Shown piece after piece: positions 8,025 to 16,890 of a stretch of DNA of 64,000 nt. The number at the start of each line of letters is the position of its first letter. The stretch's first letter is position 1. The notes beneath the pieces are model-generated. The model was not told where the DNA came from. It did not search any database and saw only the letters and a list, made by a program, of their open reading frames with translations. The DNA lies in NCBI GenBank assembly GCA_965602035.1, contig OZ271919.1, positions 496,001-560,000 on the forward strand, read 5' to 3'. Source of the stretch: Natronospirillum sp965602035 (GTDB taxonomy: Bacteria; Pseudomonadota; Gammaproteobacteria; Pseudomonadales; Natronospirillaceae). The position numbers and the translations under genes were made by a program.

Positions 8025-8642
8025 ATGTCGGATCAACTTCACCCTGGTGTCTTTTGGCGGATTGTCGACGAGAGTGGTACAGGCCCCGATTCGGTGACAC
8101 TGGTTTTCCAGGCTGAAGAGGAGGCCGAACAGGCACTTCAGCTCGAAACCGATATTGTCACTGCTGAATTCCTGTCCCTGGCCGGTCACGCCCACGTGGA
8201 TGTGGCCTGGTCGCGCGACGATTTTGAACTTTTCCGCATCTTGCTCAGCAAGCAGTTCCCGGATCGCTACACCGAAGACGTAGAATTCCAGTTGGACCTG
8301 TCCGATGACGCTGTCCTGGACACCATCGCGGTGCTCGCCGCTGCCCGTTTCAGCATTGAGCAGGAAGCCGGTGACTGGGTAATCGGCCACGACTGGAATA
8401 CAGTACAGCGCGCTTATGAGGTCGGCGATATGGTGGCGCTGGCTACCGATGACGGGTTCTGCCTCGGGGTGCTGGTTGGCCTCGACGCCTGTGAGGCGCG
8501 GGTAGTACTGCTGGAGTGCCTGGACCCGGAGCAGGACATGGCAGGCATTCGGTTGCATGAACTGATCCGTGTCTACAAAGCCGACCTGTTGCCGGAAACC
8601 TTCGGCAATGTCATGGTCACCGAAAACGACACCCTGCATTGA
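8025..8642 (+). CDS. acidic hypothetical protein upstream of PIN-PhoH
   Basis: Unrecognised 205-residue cytoplasmic protein without signal peptide or membrane segment. The ATG start at 8025 is well supported by AGGAGG at 8014-8019, five bases upstream. The sequence is strongly acidic, with Asp/Glu spread throughout. The N-terminal two thirds look mixed alpha/beta. The segment from about residue 125 (YEVGDMVALATDDGFCLGVLV) to about 185 resembles a small beta-barrel, but this is an impression only. The PIN-PhoH gene starts 10 bases after its stop, so the two are almost certainly cotranscribed and could work together. No function is claimed. Confidence 0.75.
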   Translation: MSDQLHPGVFWRIVDESGTGPDSVTLVFQAEEEAEQALQLETDIVTAEFLSLAGHAHVDVAWSRDDFELFRILLSKQFPDRYTEDVEFQLDLSDDAVLDTIAVLAAARFSIEQEAGDWVIGHDWNTVQRAYEVGDMVALATDDGFCLGVLVGLDACEARVVLLECLDPEQDMAGIRLHELIRVYKADLLPETFGNVMVTENDTLH

Positions 8643-8652
8643 GAGCGACTGG

Positions 8653-10035
8653 ATGAGCGATATCAAGATTTACGCCCTGGACACGAACGTTCTGATTCAC
8701 GACCCGAACGCGCTCTATAACTTCGATGAACACGAAGTTCTGGTCCCCATGATTGTGCTTGAAGAGCTCGACAAGCTCAAAGTGGGCGCCACGCAGGTGG
8801 CGGCTGACTGTCGTCAGGCTGTGCGCACCATCGATAAAATACTCGCCGATGCATCGTCTGCCGAGGTCGTTCGCGGTGTGCCGATACCCCGGGGCCACGA
8901 GGCCTCCGAAGGTCGCCTTGCCATCCTCATGTCCACAGACGACGGGACCCGTGACGGCGAACTGCCACCGACGCTGAACGATAACCGGATCATCAACGAG
9001 CTGCTCGCCCTGCGCAAGCGCTACCCGACCCGGCAGGTAGTGCTGGTCACCAAGGACATCAACATGCGCCTCAAGGCACGGGGCGCAGGCCTTGATGCCC
9101 AGGACTACCACAACGACCAGTTGGTCAGTAATCTCGATCGCCTGAATACAGGCTATATTCACGTGTCGGGTGACTTCTGGTCCGCTCTCGAGGCGCAGGG
9201 GCCGGTCAACCTGGATGGCAAGAAGCGCCAGCGTCTGCCGGCCGGAGCCATCAGTGCCATCGTCGGAGACGAATACTTTCCGTGCCAGTTCATTGTGGAC
9301 GATCAGGATTTCGTCGGCCGGATTGTGAGCCGGGACGAGGAATCGGTGGTACTGGATCTCTACAACGAAGGGATACTGATGCGCCAGAAAGCCTGGGGGC
9401 TTGCGCCGAGAGACCTGTATCAGGGCATGGCGATGCAGCTTCTGCTGGACCCGGAAGTGGACCTGGTTGCACTGAACGGGCCGGCCGGGTCAGGCAAGAC
9501 GATACTGGCGCTGGCCTGTGCGTTGGAGCAGACCATCGAACATCGCCTGTTCAAACGGATAGTGGCGACACGCAGCACCCGCGGCCTCGATGAGGACATC
9601 GGCTTTCTGCCGGGCACTGAGACAGACAAGATGGCGCCCTGGCTCGGGGCGTTCACCGATAACCTTGAAGCTCTGCACGCGGAAGATTTCGACCCCATGA
9701 GCAGCGAACAGTACGTAGGTGCCAACCTGCCGATTCATTTCAAATCGATGAATTTTGTGCGCGGACGCAGCTTTCAGCAGACTCTGCTGATTGTCGACGA
9801 AGCCCAGAACCTGACGCCGCACCAGATCAAGACGATCGTGACGCGGGCCGGTGAGGGTACCAAAGTGGTCTGCCTCGGTAATCTGGCTCAGATTGACACA
9901 CCCTATCTGGGCGCATTGAGCTCCGGCCTGACCTACATGACGGAGCGTTTCAAGGATTTCCCGTTCGGCGGCAGCATTACGCTCAAAGGCGTGGCGCGCA
10001 GTCGGTTGGCAGCCTATGCCGAACAGTACCTCTGA
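8653..10035 (+). CDS. PIN domain-PhoH family ATPase (PhoH2-like)
   Basis: Two-domain protein of 460 residues. The N-terminal PIN nuclease domain (about 1-150) carries acidic metal-binding candidates D10 in ALDTNVLIHD, E37/E38 and D135 in VTKDINMRLKA. The C-terminal PhoH ATPase has Walker A GPAGSGKT at 276-283 and Walker B LLIVDEAQN with D382-E383. Mycobacterial members with this architecture have been described as RNA helicase/ribonucleases and are cotranscribed with a small upstream partner. The start ATG 8653 follows the acidic protein gene by 10 bases with only a weak ribosome binding site, consistent with coupling. RNA processing is expected. The physiological target is unknown. Confidence 0.9.
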   Translation: MSDIKIYALDTNVLIHDPNALYNFDEHEVLVPMIVLEELDKLKVGATQVAADCRQAVRTIDKILADASSAEVVRGVPIPRGHEASEGRLAILMSTDDGTRDGELPPTLNDNRIINELLALRKRYPTRQVVLVTKDINMRLKARGAGLDAQDYHNDQLVSNLDRLNTGYIHVSGDFWSALEAQGPVNLDGKKRQRLPAGAISAIVGDEYFPCQFIVDDQDFVGRIVSRDEESVVLDLYNEGILMRQKAWGLAPRDLYQGMAMQLLLDPEVDLVALNGPAGSGKTILALACALEQTIEHRLFKRIVATRSTRGLDEDIGFLPGTETDKMAPWLGAFTDNLEALHAEDFDPMSSEQYVGANLPIHFKSMNFVRGRSFQQTLLIVDEAQNLTPHQIKTIVTRAGEGTKVVCLGNLAQIDTPYLGALSSGLTYMTERFKDFPFGGSITLKGVARSRLAAYAEQYL

Positions 10036-10211
10036 TGCCCGGAATACGGCGCCGACAGCCCGCTGGTGCCATTTCCCATGATAAATTTTGCCTGGGGCCA
10101 GATTGCAAAAAATTGATCAGTCGAGTAGCTTAGTCGTCTGACAGTCTGCAAGACAGGTCGCGTAGGGGGCGCAGCGGATCCAGGGTGCTCTCCATACTCA
10201 GGGGCGTATTT

Positions 10212-10868
10212 ATGGTCAAGGTTGTTCTGGTAGATGATCATGATCTCGTCAGAATGGGAATCCGACGACTGCTTGATGATACACCGGATGTTGAAATAGT
10301 GGGCGAAGCCAACAGCGGTGAAACGGCGATCAGTGAAGTCGGTCGGACACAGCCTGATGTTGTTCTGATGGATCTCAAAATGCCCGGTATCGGCGGGCTG
10401 GAAGCAACGCGGCGCATCAGCACGACTGATCCATCCAGCCGCGTCATAATACTGACAGCCTACGGCGACGATCCGTTCCCGGCGCGCCTCATGCAGGCCG
10501 GTGCATCCGGCTATCTGACCAAGGGCACGGGGCTTGAGGAAATGGTGGTGGCCATTCGCACGGTCGCCAGCGGGCAGCGTTATCTGAGCCCATCCATCGC
10601 TCAGAAACTGGCGCTGACCCGGTTCAATGACGCAGCAGGCAGCCCGCTGGAAGCCCTCTCTGACCGGGAAATGCAGATTGCACTGATGATTGTGAACTGC
10701 CACAAGGTACAGGCTATTTCCGATATCCTGTGTCTCAGCCCGAAAACGGTGAACACCTACCGGTATCGTATTTTCGAGAAACTCGAAATCTCCAGCGATG
10801 TCGAACTGACCCGCCTGGCCATGCGACACGGCCTTCTCGATCAGGAACCAGCGGAGCACGCGAGCTGA
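10212..10868 (+). CDS. gacA: GacA/UvrY response regulator
   Basis: LuxR/NarL-type response regulator of 218 residues, the length of E. coli UvrY. Partner of the GacS/BarA sensor kinase, it activates small RNAs that sequester CsrA/RsmA. The receiver domain has D8/D9 in LVDDHD and the phospho-acceptor D54 in VLMDLKMPG. The C-terminal LuxR helix-turn-helix includes SDREMQIALMI and LSPKTVNTYRYRIFEKL. ATG 10212 is chosen because the product begins MVKVVLVDDHDLVR as in the family. uvrC starts three bases after its stop, the conserved gacA-uvrC pairing. The 175 bases upstream hold no clear promoter that I can defend. Confidence 0.95.
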   Translation: MVKVVLVDDHDLVRMGIRRLLDDTPDVEIVGEANSGETAISEVGRTQPDVVLMDLKMPGIGGLEATRRISTTDPSSRVIILTAYGDDPFPARLMQAGASGYLTKGTGLEEMVVAIRTVASGQRYLSPSIAQKLALTRFNDAAGSPLEALSDREMQIALMIVNCHKVQAISDILCLSPKTVNTYRYRIFEKLEISSDVELTRLAMRHGLLDQEPAEHAS

Positions 10869-10871
10869 TCA

Positions 10872-12707
10872 ATGTCGGAAAACTTTGATGTAAAGGGTTT
10901 TCTGCGCACGCTGACGCCACGCCCCGGCGTCTATCGCATGTATGACGAGGCCGGCGCGCTGCTCTATGTCGGCAAGGCCAAGAATCTCAAAAACCGCGTC
11001 AGCAGTTACTTTCGGGCCCGGGGCCTTACCAACAAGACCATGGCACTGGTGGCGCGGATCGCGCGTATCGAGGTCACGGTCACGCACAGTGAAACAGAAG
11101 CGTTGCTGCTTGAGCAGACGCTGATCAAGCGTCATCGACCCCCTTACAACGTCATGCTGGTCGATGACAAGGGGTATCCCTACATTCTGATCTCCACCAA
11201 TGACGACTACCCGGGCGTCTATCTCCATCGCGGGTCGCGACGCCGCAAGGGTGAGTATTACGGCCCCTTTCCGAGTGCCGGTGCGGTGCGCGAAAGCCTT
11301 GGACTGCTGCAGAAAGCGTTCCGCGTGCGCCAATGTGAGAACAGTGTCTTCCAGGGGCGCTCCCGCCCGTGCCTGCAGTACCAGATCAAGCGCTGTAAGG
11401 CGCCCTGTGTCGGCCTGGTGAGCGATGAAGAATACGCTGAGGACCTGCGCAAGACGCGTCTGTTTCTCGAGGGGAAAAACCAGGATCTGATCCGTGATGT
11501 CGAGCGCCAGATGGACACGGCATCCGACCAGCTTGATTTCGAAGCGGCTGCGGAGTACCGCGACCAGCTGCTGCTATTGCGTAAGATTCAGGAGCAACAG
11601 TATGTCTCCGGCAAACAGGGTGACGCTGATGTTATTGCGACTCTTTTCGAAGGGCACGGGTGCTGCGTACACCATCTGATGGTGCGCAATGGCCGCCTGA
11701 TCGGCAGTCGCACGCATCACCCCAGACCCGGGCTCAGCGAATCTGCCGAAGCGCTGGCCGAAGCCTACATCGGGCAGTATTTCCTCGGCACTGCCGGGCG
11801 GGAAATACCCGCAGAGCTGGTCGTGGTGCCTGAGCTGTCGAAATCGGTCCGGGAAACGCTGGCCGATGGCCTCAGTGATGCCGCCGGTCGACGGGTGCAG
11901 ATCAAACACACCGTGCGGGGGGACCGTGCCAAATGGCGTGAACTCGCCATTACCAATGCGTCTGAACAACTGGCCATGCACGTGGCGAAGAAAGACAGCG
12001 TGATTGCCCGGTTTACCGATCTGGAAGAACGGCTCGGGCTGACTGAGCCGATACGCCGCATGGAGTGTTTTGACATTTCCCACAGTCAGGGCGAAGCCAC
12101 AGTGGCCAGTTGTGTCGTATTCGATCGTGAGGGCCCGGCGCGGCGGAATTACCGGCGATTCAACATAGAAGATATCGCGGCCGGCGATGATTACGCGGCG
12201 ATGCGCCAGGCACTGACCCGGCGTTACAGTCGCCTGGTCCGCGAAGAAGCCACGCTGCCGGATCTGGTAGTGATTGACGGCGGCAAGGGCCAGCTCGGTG
12301 TGGCGCAGGAGGTGATGCATGAACTGGGCATAGGCTCGACGATGCGACTGCTCGGCATCGCCAAGGGCGTGACCCGCAAACCCGGCCTCGAAACGCTGTA
12401 TCTCGACCGTATCGAAAACATCGTGACCATGCCGCGGCACTCTTCGGCGCTGCATCTGTTGCAGCATATCCGGGATGAATCACACCGGTTCGCTGTGGCG
12501 GGGCACCGTATGCGGCGGGACAAGAGCCGGCGTCGTTCTCTGCTGGAAGATATCCCCGGCATTGGCAATGTGCGCAGAAAAGCGTTGATCCGTCACTTCG
12601 GCAGTGGGCTTGCCGTGCGCGAGGCCAGCGTTGACGAGATTGCCCGGGTCGATGGCATCAGTCGCTCCCGCGCGCAGGAAATCTACGACCATTTCAGGGA
12701 AGGCTGA
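10872..12707 (+). CDS. uvrC: UvrABC system protein C (excinuclease subunit)
   Basis: Makes both incisions in nucleotide excision repair when recruited to UvrB at a lesion. The 611-residue protein has all expected parts. These are the N-terminal GIY-YIG nuclease (RPGVYRMY and LLYVGKAKNL), the UvrBC helix-turn region (around DQLDFEAAAEYRDQL), the C-terminal RNase H-like endonuclease with the CFDISHSQGE and VIDGGKGQL segments, and a tandem helix-hairpin-helix tail (LEDIPGIGNVRRKALIRHFG). It lies three bases downstream of gacA. It converges with pgsA after a 35-base gap that holds only a 6-bp hairpin (GGGCAC at 12717). Confidence 0.97.
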   Translation: MSENFDVKGFLRTLTPRPGVYRMYDEAGALLYVGKAKNLKNRVSSYFRARGLTNKTMALVARIARIEVTVTHSETEALLLEQTLIKRHRPPYNVMLVDDKGYPYILISTNDDYPGVYLHRGSRRRKGEYYGPFPSAGAVRESLGLLQKAFRVRQCENSVFQGRSRPCLQYQIKRCKAPCVGLVSDEEYAEDLRKTRLFLEGKNQDLIRDVERQMDTASDQLDFEAAAEYRDQLLLLRKIQEQQYVSGKQGDADVIATLFEGHGCCVHHLMVRNGRLIGSRTHHPRPGLSESAEALAEAYIGQYFLGTAGREIPAELVVVPELSKSVRETLADGLSDAAGRRVQIKHTVRGDRAKWRELAITNASEQLAMHVAKKDSVIARFTDLEERLGLTEPIRRMECFDISHSQGEATVASCVVFDREGPARRNYRRFNIEDIAAGDDYAAMRQALTRRYSRLVREEATLPDLVVIDGGKGQLGVAQEVMHELGIGSTMRLLGIAKGVTRKPGLETLYLDRIENIVTMPRHSSALHLLQHIRDESHRFAVAGHRMRRDKSRRRSLLEDIPGIGNVRRKALIRHFGSGLAVREASVDEIARVDGISRSRAQEIYDHFREG

Positions 12708-12742
12708 AGCCGGGCAGGGCACGCACAGTGCCCCGGTACGCA

Positions 12743-13285
12743 TCAGGGCCGCAGTGTCTCCCAGGCAGCGCGCAGATAGACAATCATGGACCAGAGCGTC
12801 AGCACCGCTGCCCCGAACAGCATGATCAGTCCGATTACGCCGGTGACGGTTCCGGGGGGTGACGCCAGCAGTACTGTAATGGCCACCATCTGGACGAAGG
12901 TTTTCAGCTTGCCGATCATCGACACAGCAACACTGGCACGCTTGCCGATCTCTGCCATCCACTCACGCAACGCCGAGATCACTATTTCCCGCCCGACGAT
13001 GACAATGGCTGGAAGCGTCAGCCAGATGCTGCTGTAGGCGTGCACCAGAACCACCAGCGCGGCGGCGACAATCAGCTTGTCGGCCACCGGGTCGAGAAAG
13101 GCACCGAAGGGCGTGGACTGGTCCAGCCGACGGGCCAGGTAGCCGTCGAACCAGTCGGTCACAGCGGCCAGCACGAACACGAGTGCTGCCGCCCAGTACG
13201 CCCACTCGAACGGCAGATAGTACAGGGCTACGCAGACCGGGATCATCGCGATACGGAAGACGGTCAGCAGGTTTGGGATGTTCAT
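12743..13285 (-). CDS. pgsA: CDP-diacylglycerol--glycerol-3-phosphate 3-phosphatidyltransferase
   Basis: Inner-membrane enzyme that makes phosphatidylglycerophosphate, the committed step to phosphatidylglycerol and cardiolipin. ATG 13285 gives MNIPNLLTVFRI and 180 residues, close to the usual 182. The CDP-alcohol phosphotransferase signature is complete: DWFDGYLARR, then G, then DPVADK (D-x2-DG-x2-AR-x8-G-x3-D-x3-D). Four to six hydrophobic segments follow. In many gammaproteobacteria pgsA follows uvrC on the same strand and is followed by tRNA genes. Here it faces uvrC, so the local order has been rearranged. Confidence 0.95.
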   Translation of the reverse strand: MNIPNLLTVFRIAMIPVCVALYYLPFEWAYWAAALVFVLAAVTDWFDGYLARRLDQSTPFGAFLDPVADKLIVAAALVVLVHAYSSIWLTLPAIVIVGREIVISALREWMAEIGKRASVAVSMIGKLKTFVQMVAITVLLASPPGTVTGVIGLIMLFGAAVLTLWSMIVYLRAAWETLRP

Positions 13286-13421
13286 TCGCGGCCGGTCCTT
13301 TGCATCGGTAAACTGGAGAGCGGGTGCAGTATAACGCAGGCTCACCAGCACCGGCTACGTTGAACCGGTGCAAACTGCACTCCACAGTGCCAGTTGTGGG
13401 GCCGTCTGACAATGCGGAATG

Positions 13422-14885
13422 TCAGCCGGGCAGCAGGTTCAGCAACTGCTCCAGCGACATCAGTTCCTCATCGTTGCGGTAAACGGTCTGATCCCGCAGC
13501 GAGAGGCTGGTGCTTGCCGTGCCGTCTCCCACGGTGACCAGCGGCATGAACTGCAGTGACAGCAAGGTTGTGCGATAACGGCTGGCTGCCGACCGCGCGA
13601 TTTCCTCTTCGGTGCGGTCCAGACCCCGATCCCGTGCCAGCAGTCTGGCTTCGTGCTCGGCGAGCAGCCGCGTGTAACGGCGAATGGCACCCAGTGTCGC
13701 CTCAACCTCGAGCTCGAACTCGGCCCGGCGCAGCAGTTCAGCCGGTGATGTGCGCCCGGCCGCGGTTCCTGCTTCCGCGTCCTCGTCACTCGCGGATACA
13801 GCAAGCTGCGCCGTGACATCGTCCGGCTCCGACAGTGACATGGCCAGTGGGCCGAGCCGGACACTGGCACCCTCAGCCAGCAGTTCCGCCACGGATCTCA
13901 GGGCCCCCTGGCGCGCGCCCGGCGCTGCCGGCGGCACCAGGCTGCCGAGGGCCTGCAGCGTATCGGCATAACGCGCCGGGTCCAGGTCAGACAGGGATGC
14001 CTCAAAGCGACTGTCGTCGATGCCCAGAATCTCGAACTCGCCAGGGCCTGTCATGATTCTGAGTTCATGTCCCAACGGCGTTGATTCATCGGCGTAAAAA
14101 GAGGAACTGAGCTGTACCTGCTCTATATGACGCGGGCGGGTACCGGTCTCTGCTTCCCAGCGAATGCGGTCTGCCGCCATTTCCAGTGACAACTGGCGCT
14201 GACCGACAACGGCGACCTGGCCCGACAATCCGGTTACGTCGGTTTCACTACCGGGCGAGCTGAGCCCTATGTCGGTACCGGTGAGGCGCAGCGCCATCGT
14301 GTTCGGGCGGTTGCCAACGCGCAGGTCAATCGTGGACGGGCTCCACCGAATGCTCTGGTCGCCGCCGGCAAGACGTCCATCATAACCGGCCAGCGATGCT
14401 GACCCGGAAAATATGCCACCGGCCTGAAGACGCAGTTGCCATTGCAGAAGCGGGGCTTCCGCCAGGTCCGGGAGTGTATCTGCCAGCGTCTCCGGTGACC
14501 CAGCCGAACCGGTAAGCAGCGCCCATATCCAGCCATAGTCCGAGCGCCACACCGGCCCCTGAAGTACGTCAGCCTCGCCCCGGAGTGCCGCATCCGGCCC
14601 GGGCCAAGCAGCGAGCAGCGGCATCAGGGCGGCCTGGTCGCGTGTCAGCTCTGCCGACGGGTCGATTGCCAGCCGGACGGTCAGGGTACCGGCGTAGATG
14701 CCGGGTGCGTAGCTGAGCTCTGCCGTCGACAGCAATGGGTTTTCCGCAAGTTCAGCGGCCAGTTCGTTGAACTGTCGGGCGAGAACCTGCCCCATATAGG
14801 CACGCATGGTGGTGTAGATCAGAGTGATGACCAGCGCAATCAGAGCCAGAATCAGCAGCGCGCGGCGTCCGCGGGATTGTGTCAT
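13422..14885 (-). CDS. YdgA-like (DUF945) membrane-anchored protein
   Basis: Protein of 487 residues with one N-terminal hydrophobic anchor (LLILALIALVITLIY) followed by a long beta-rich periplasmic region. The beginning resembles the YdgA/DUF945 family: anchor, then YMGQVLARQFNELAAEL and a short 'ENPLLSTAELSYAPG' segment. The C terminus, with QTVYRNDEELMSLEQLL, also fits that family, which is about 500 residues long. Its molecular role is unknown. It is the last gene of a minus-strand run after ilvD and a small membrane protein, 26 bases downstream of the latter, so it is probably in that operon. Confidence 0.6.
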   Translation of the reverse strand: MTQSRGRRALLILALIALVITLIYTTMRAYMGQVLARQFNELAAELAENPLLSTAELSYAPGIYAGTLTVRLAIDPSAELTRDQAALMPLLAAWPGPDAALRGEADVLQGPVWRSDYGWIWALLTGSAGSPETLADTLPDLAEAPLLQWQLRLQAGGIFSGSASLAGYDGRLAGGDQSIRWSPSTIDLRVGNRPNTMALRLTGTDIGLSSPGSETDVTGLSGQVAVVGQRQLSLEMAADRIRWEAETGTRPRHIEQVQLSSSFYADESTPLGHELRIMTGPGEFEILGIDDSRFEASLSDLDPARYADTLQALGSLVPPAAPGARQGALRSVAELLAEGASVRLGPLAMSLSEPDDVTAQLAVSASDEDAEAGTAAGRTSPAELLRRAEFELEVEATLGAIRRYTRLLAEHEARLLARDRGLDRTEEEIARSAASRYRTTLLSLQFMPLVTVGDGTASTSLSLRDQTVYRNDEELMSLEQLLNLLPG

Positions 14886-14911
14886 TGTCGGGTCTCGTCG
14901 TGTGAGGCCGA

Positions 14912-15211
14912 TCAGCCCCCGGTTGTCCCAGTGGGGGGTGCCGACCGGAGGGTGGCAATTTCAGGTGCGAATGCGCCGAACGTAATCACAAACAGGGCCA
15001 ATAGCAAGGTAACGACGAAAGTCCGCGCCACCGGAGAAAGCTCGCGGCCAGTCCAGCGATACAGCAACAGGCGCACCGGTGGGATCAGCACCAGACCCAT
15101 GGCAACAAGAAACAGTGCAGACCAGTGCCGCACCGTCACCAGGGCGATGACGCCGAGGATCAGGAACGGCAGGCCCAGCAGAAAGCCGATCAGGATGCGC
15201 AGGAACGACAC
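14912..15211 (-). CDS. small hypothetical membrane protein
   Basis: Unrecognised 99-residue protein that is mostly hydrophobic, with three likely membrane segments: residues about 4-25 (FLRILIGFLLGLPFLILGVI), 29-48 and 63-85. The C terminus is Thr/Gly rich. It starts two bases after the ilvD stop codon, so it is almost certainly translated from the ilvD transcript. No motif suggests an enzymatic role. Confidence 0.65.
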   Translation of the reverse strand: MSFLRILIGFLLGLPFLILGVIALVTVRHWSALFLVAMGLVLIPPVRLLLYRWTGRELSPVARTFVVTLLLALFVITFGAFAPEIATLRSAPPTGTTGG

Positions 15212-15213
15212 TG

Positions 15214-16890
15214 TCAGTCCTTGTCGGTTACCGCGCCCTCAGACGCCGAGCTGACCGTGCGCGCGTATTTGGCCAGGACACCACGCTGTACACGGAGAGC
15301 CGGTTTGGTCCAGTTGGCCCGGCGGCGCTCAAGTTCGGCGTCGTCCAGTTCCACGTTCATCTGGTTGGTTTCGGCGTCAATGGTGATGGTATCACCGTCC
15401 TCCAGTAAACCGATCGGCCCGCCCTCGGCAGCCTCGGGGGTCACGTGGCCGACCACGAAGCCATGGCTGCCCCCGGAGAAGCGGCCGTCCGTGATCAGCG
15501 CCACCTTGTCCCCGAGGCCCCGGCCCATAATAGCGGAGGTCGGGCTGAGCATTTCGCGCATGCCCGGGCCGCCCCGGGGGCCCTCATAGCGGATGACCAC
15601 AACGTCACCGGCTACCACAGAACCACTCAGAATGTTTTCCCGCGCTTCTTCCTCTGAATGAAAAACGCGAGCCGTGCCGGTAAACCGGGTGCCTTCCTTG
15701 CCGGTAATCTTGGCTACTGCGCCGGTGGGCGCCAGATTGCCGTAGAGTATGCGCAGGTGGCTGTCCTTCTTGATGGGATCGTTCAGTGCATGAATGATGT
15801 CCTGGTTGGCGGGGTAGGGCTTCACACCGCTCAGGTTCTCAGCCAGGGTCTTACCAGTCACCGTCATGCAGTCGCCGTGCAACAGGCCCGCGTCCAGCAG
15901 CATTTTCATCAGTGGCTGGATACCGCCGATCGCCACCAGCTCGGACATCATGTAGTGCCCGCTCGGCCGCAGATCGGCCAGAACGGGCACACGGCGTCCG
16001 ATGGTGGTGAAGTCTTCCAGACTCAGATCGACGCCAATGGTGTGCGCCATAGCCAGCAGATGCAGAACGGCATTGGTCGAGCCGCCCAGCGCAATAACGA
16101 CCGTGATGGCATTCTCGAACGCCTCGCGGGTCATGATGTCGCTCGGGCGGATGCCTTTGTTGAGGAGCTCAAGCACAGCTTCGCCGGCGGCACGACAATC
16201 GTCTACCTTAGACTGGTCAACGGCGTTCTGCGCCGAGCTGCCGGGCAGGCTCATGCCCATGGCTTCAATGGCAGAGGCCATGGTGTTGGCCGTGTACATG
16301 CCGCCGCACGACCCGGGGCCGGGAATGGCTTTTTCTTCAACATTCTTCAGCTGAATCTGATCAATATCGCCCTTGGCATGCTGCCCGACGGCCTCGAACA
16401 CGGACACGATATCCGTGTGGTCGGCACCGGGTTTGATGGTGCCGCCATAGACAAACACAGACGGGCGGTTCAGCCGGGCCAGCCCCATCATGCAGCCGGG
16501 CATATTCTTGTCGCAGCCGCCAATGGCGACCAGACCGTCAAACCCTTCCGCGCCGGCCGCGGTTTCTATGGAATCGGCGATTACTTCACGCGAGACCAGC
16601 GAGTAACGCATACCCTTGGTGCCCATGGAGATCCCGTCGGACACGGTAATGGTATTGAAAATCACGCCTTTGCCGCCGGCTGCGTCCGCGCCCCGGCTGG
16701 CTTCTTCGGCCAGTCCATTGATGTGCATGTTACAGGGCGTCAGATTGCTCCAGGTGGAGGCAATGCCCACCTGCGGCTTGCGGAAATCGTCGTCGGTGAA
16801 TCCGACCGCACGAAGCATGGCGCGGCTGGGTGTCTGGGCAGGTCCGTCGACGACCGGTGAGGAATATTTGCGGCGGTGATCTTCAGTCAT
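15214..16890 (-). CDS. ilvD: dihydroxy-acid dehydratase
   Basis: Iron-sulfur dehydratase of the isoleucine/valine pathway, converting 2,3-dihydroxy acids to 2-keto acids. The 558-residue product is the shorter IlvD form, compared with 616 in E. coli. Cluster cysteines are C53 (NLTPCNMH), C126 (GGCDKNMPG) and C195 (GPGSCGGMYTANTM). The C-terminal substrate region ALITDGRFSGGSHGFVVGH is intact. ATG 16890 is preceded by AGAGG. The gene leads a minus-strand group with two membrane proteins that have no evident link to branched-chain synthesis. It is divergent from the LIV-type transporter cluster, so branched-chain synthesis and uptake lie side by side. Confidence 0.97.
   Translation of the reverse strand: MTEDHRRKYSSPVVDGPAQTPSRAMLRAVGFTDDDFRKPQVGIASTWSNLTPCNMHINGLAEEASRGADAAGGKGVIFNTITVSDGISMGTKGMRYSLVSREVIADSIETAAGAEGFDGLVAIGGCDKNMPGCMMGLARLNRPSVFVYGGTIKPGADHTDIVSVFEAVGQHAKGDIDQIQLKNVEEKAIPGPGSCGGMYTANTMASAIEAMGMSLPGSSAQNAVDQSKVDDCRAAGEAVLELLNKGIRPSDIMTREAFENAITVVIALGGSTNAVLHLLAMAHTIGVDLSLEDFTTIGRRVPVLADLRPSGHYMMSELVAIGGIQPLMKMLLDAGLLHGDCMTVTGKTLAENLSGVKPYPANQDIIHALNDPIKKDSHLRILYGNLAPTGAVAKITGKEGTRFTGTARVFHSEEEARENILSGSVVAGDVVVIRYEGPRGGPGMREMLSPTSAIMGRGLGDKVALITDGRFSGGSHGFVVGHVTPEAAEGGPIGLLEDGDTITIDAETNQMNVELDDAELERRRANWTKPALRVQRGVLAKYARTVSSASEGAVTDKD

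Noticed and set aside
15658..16860. 400-codon plus-strand frame opposite ilvD
   Set aside because: Mirror frame of a highly conserved enzyme gene. Composition (Gly, His, Ala, Arg) and lack of any motif argue against a protein.
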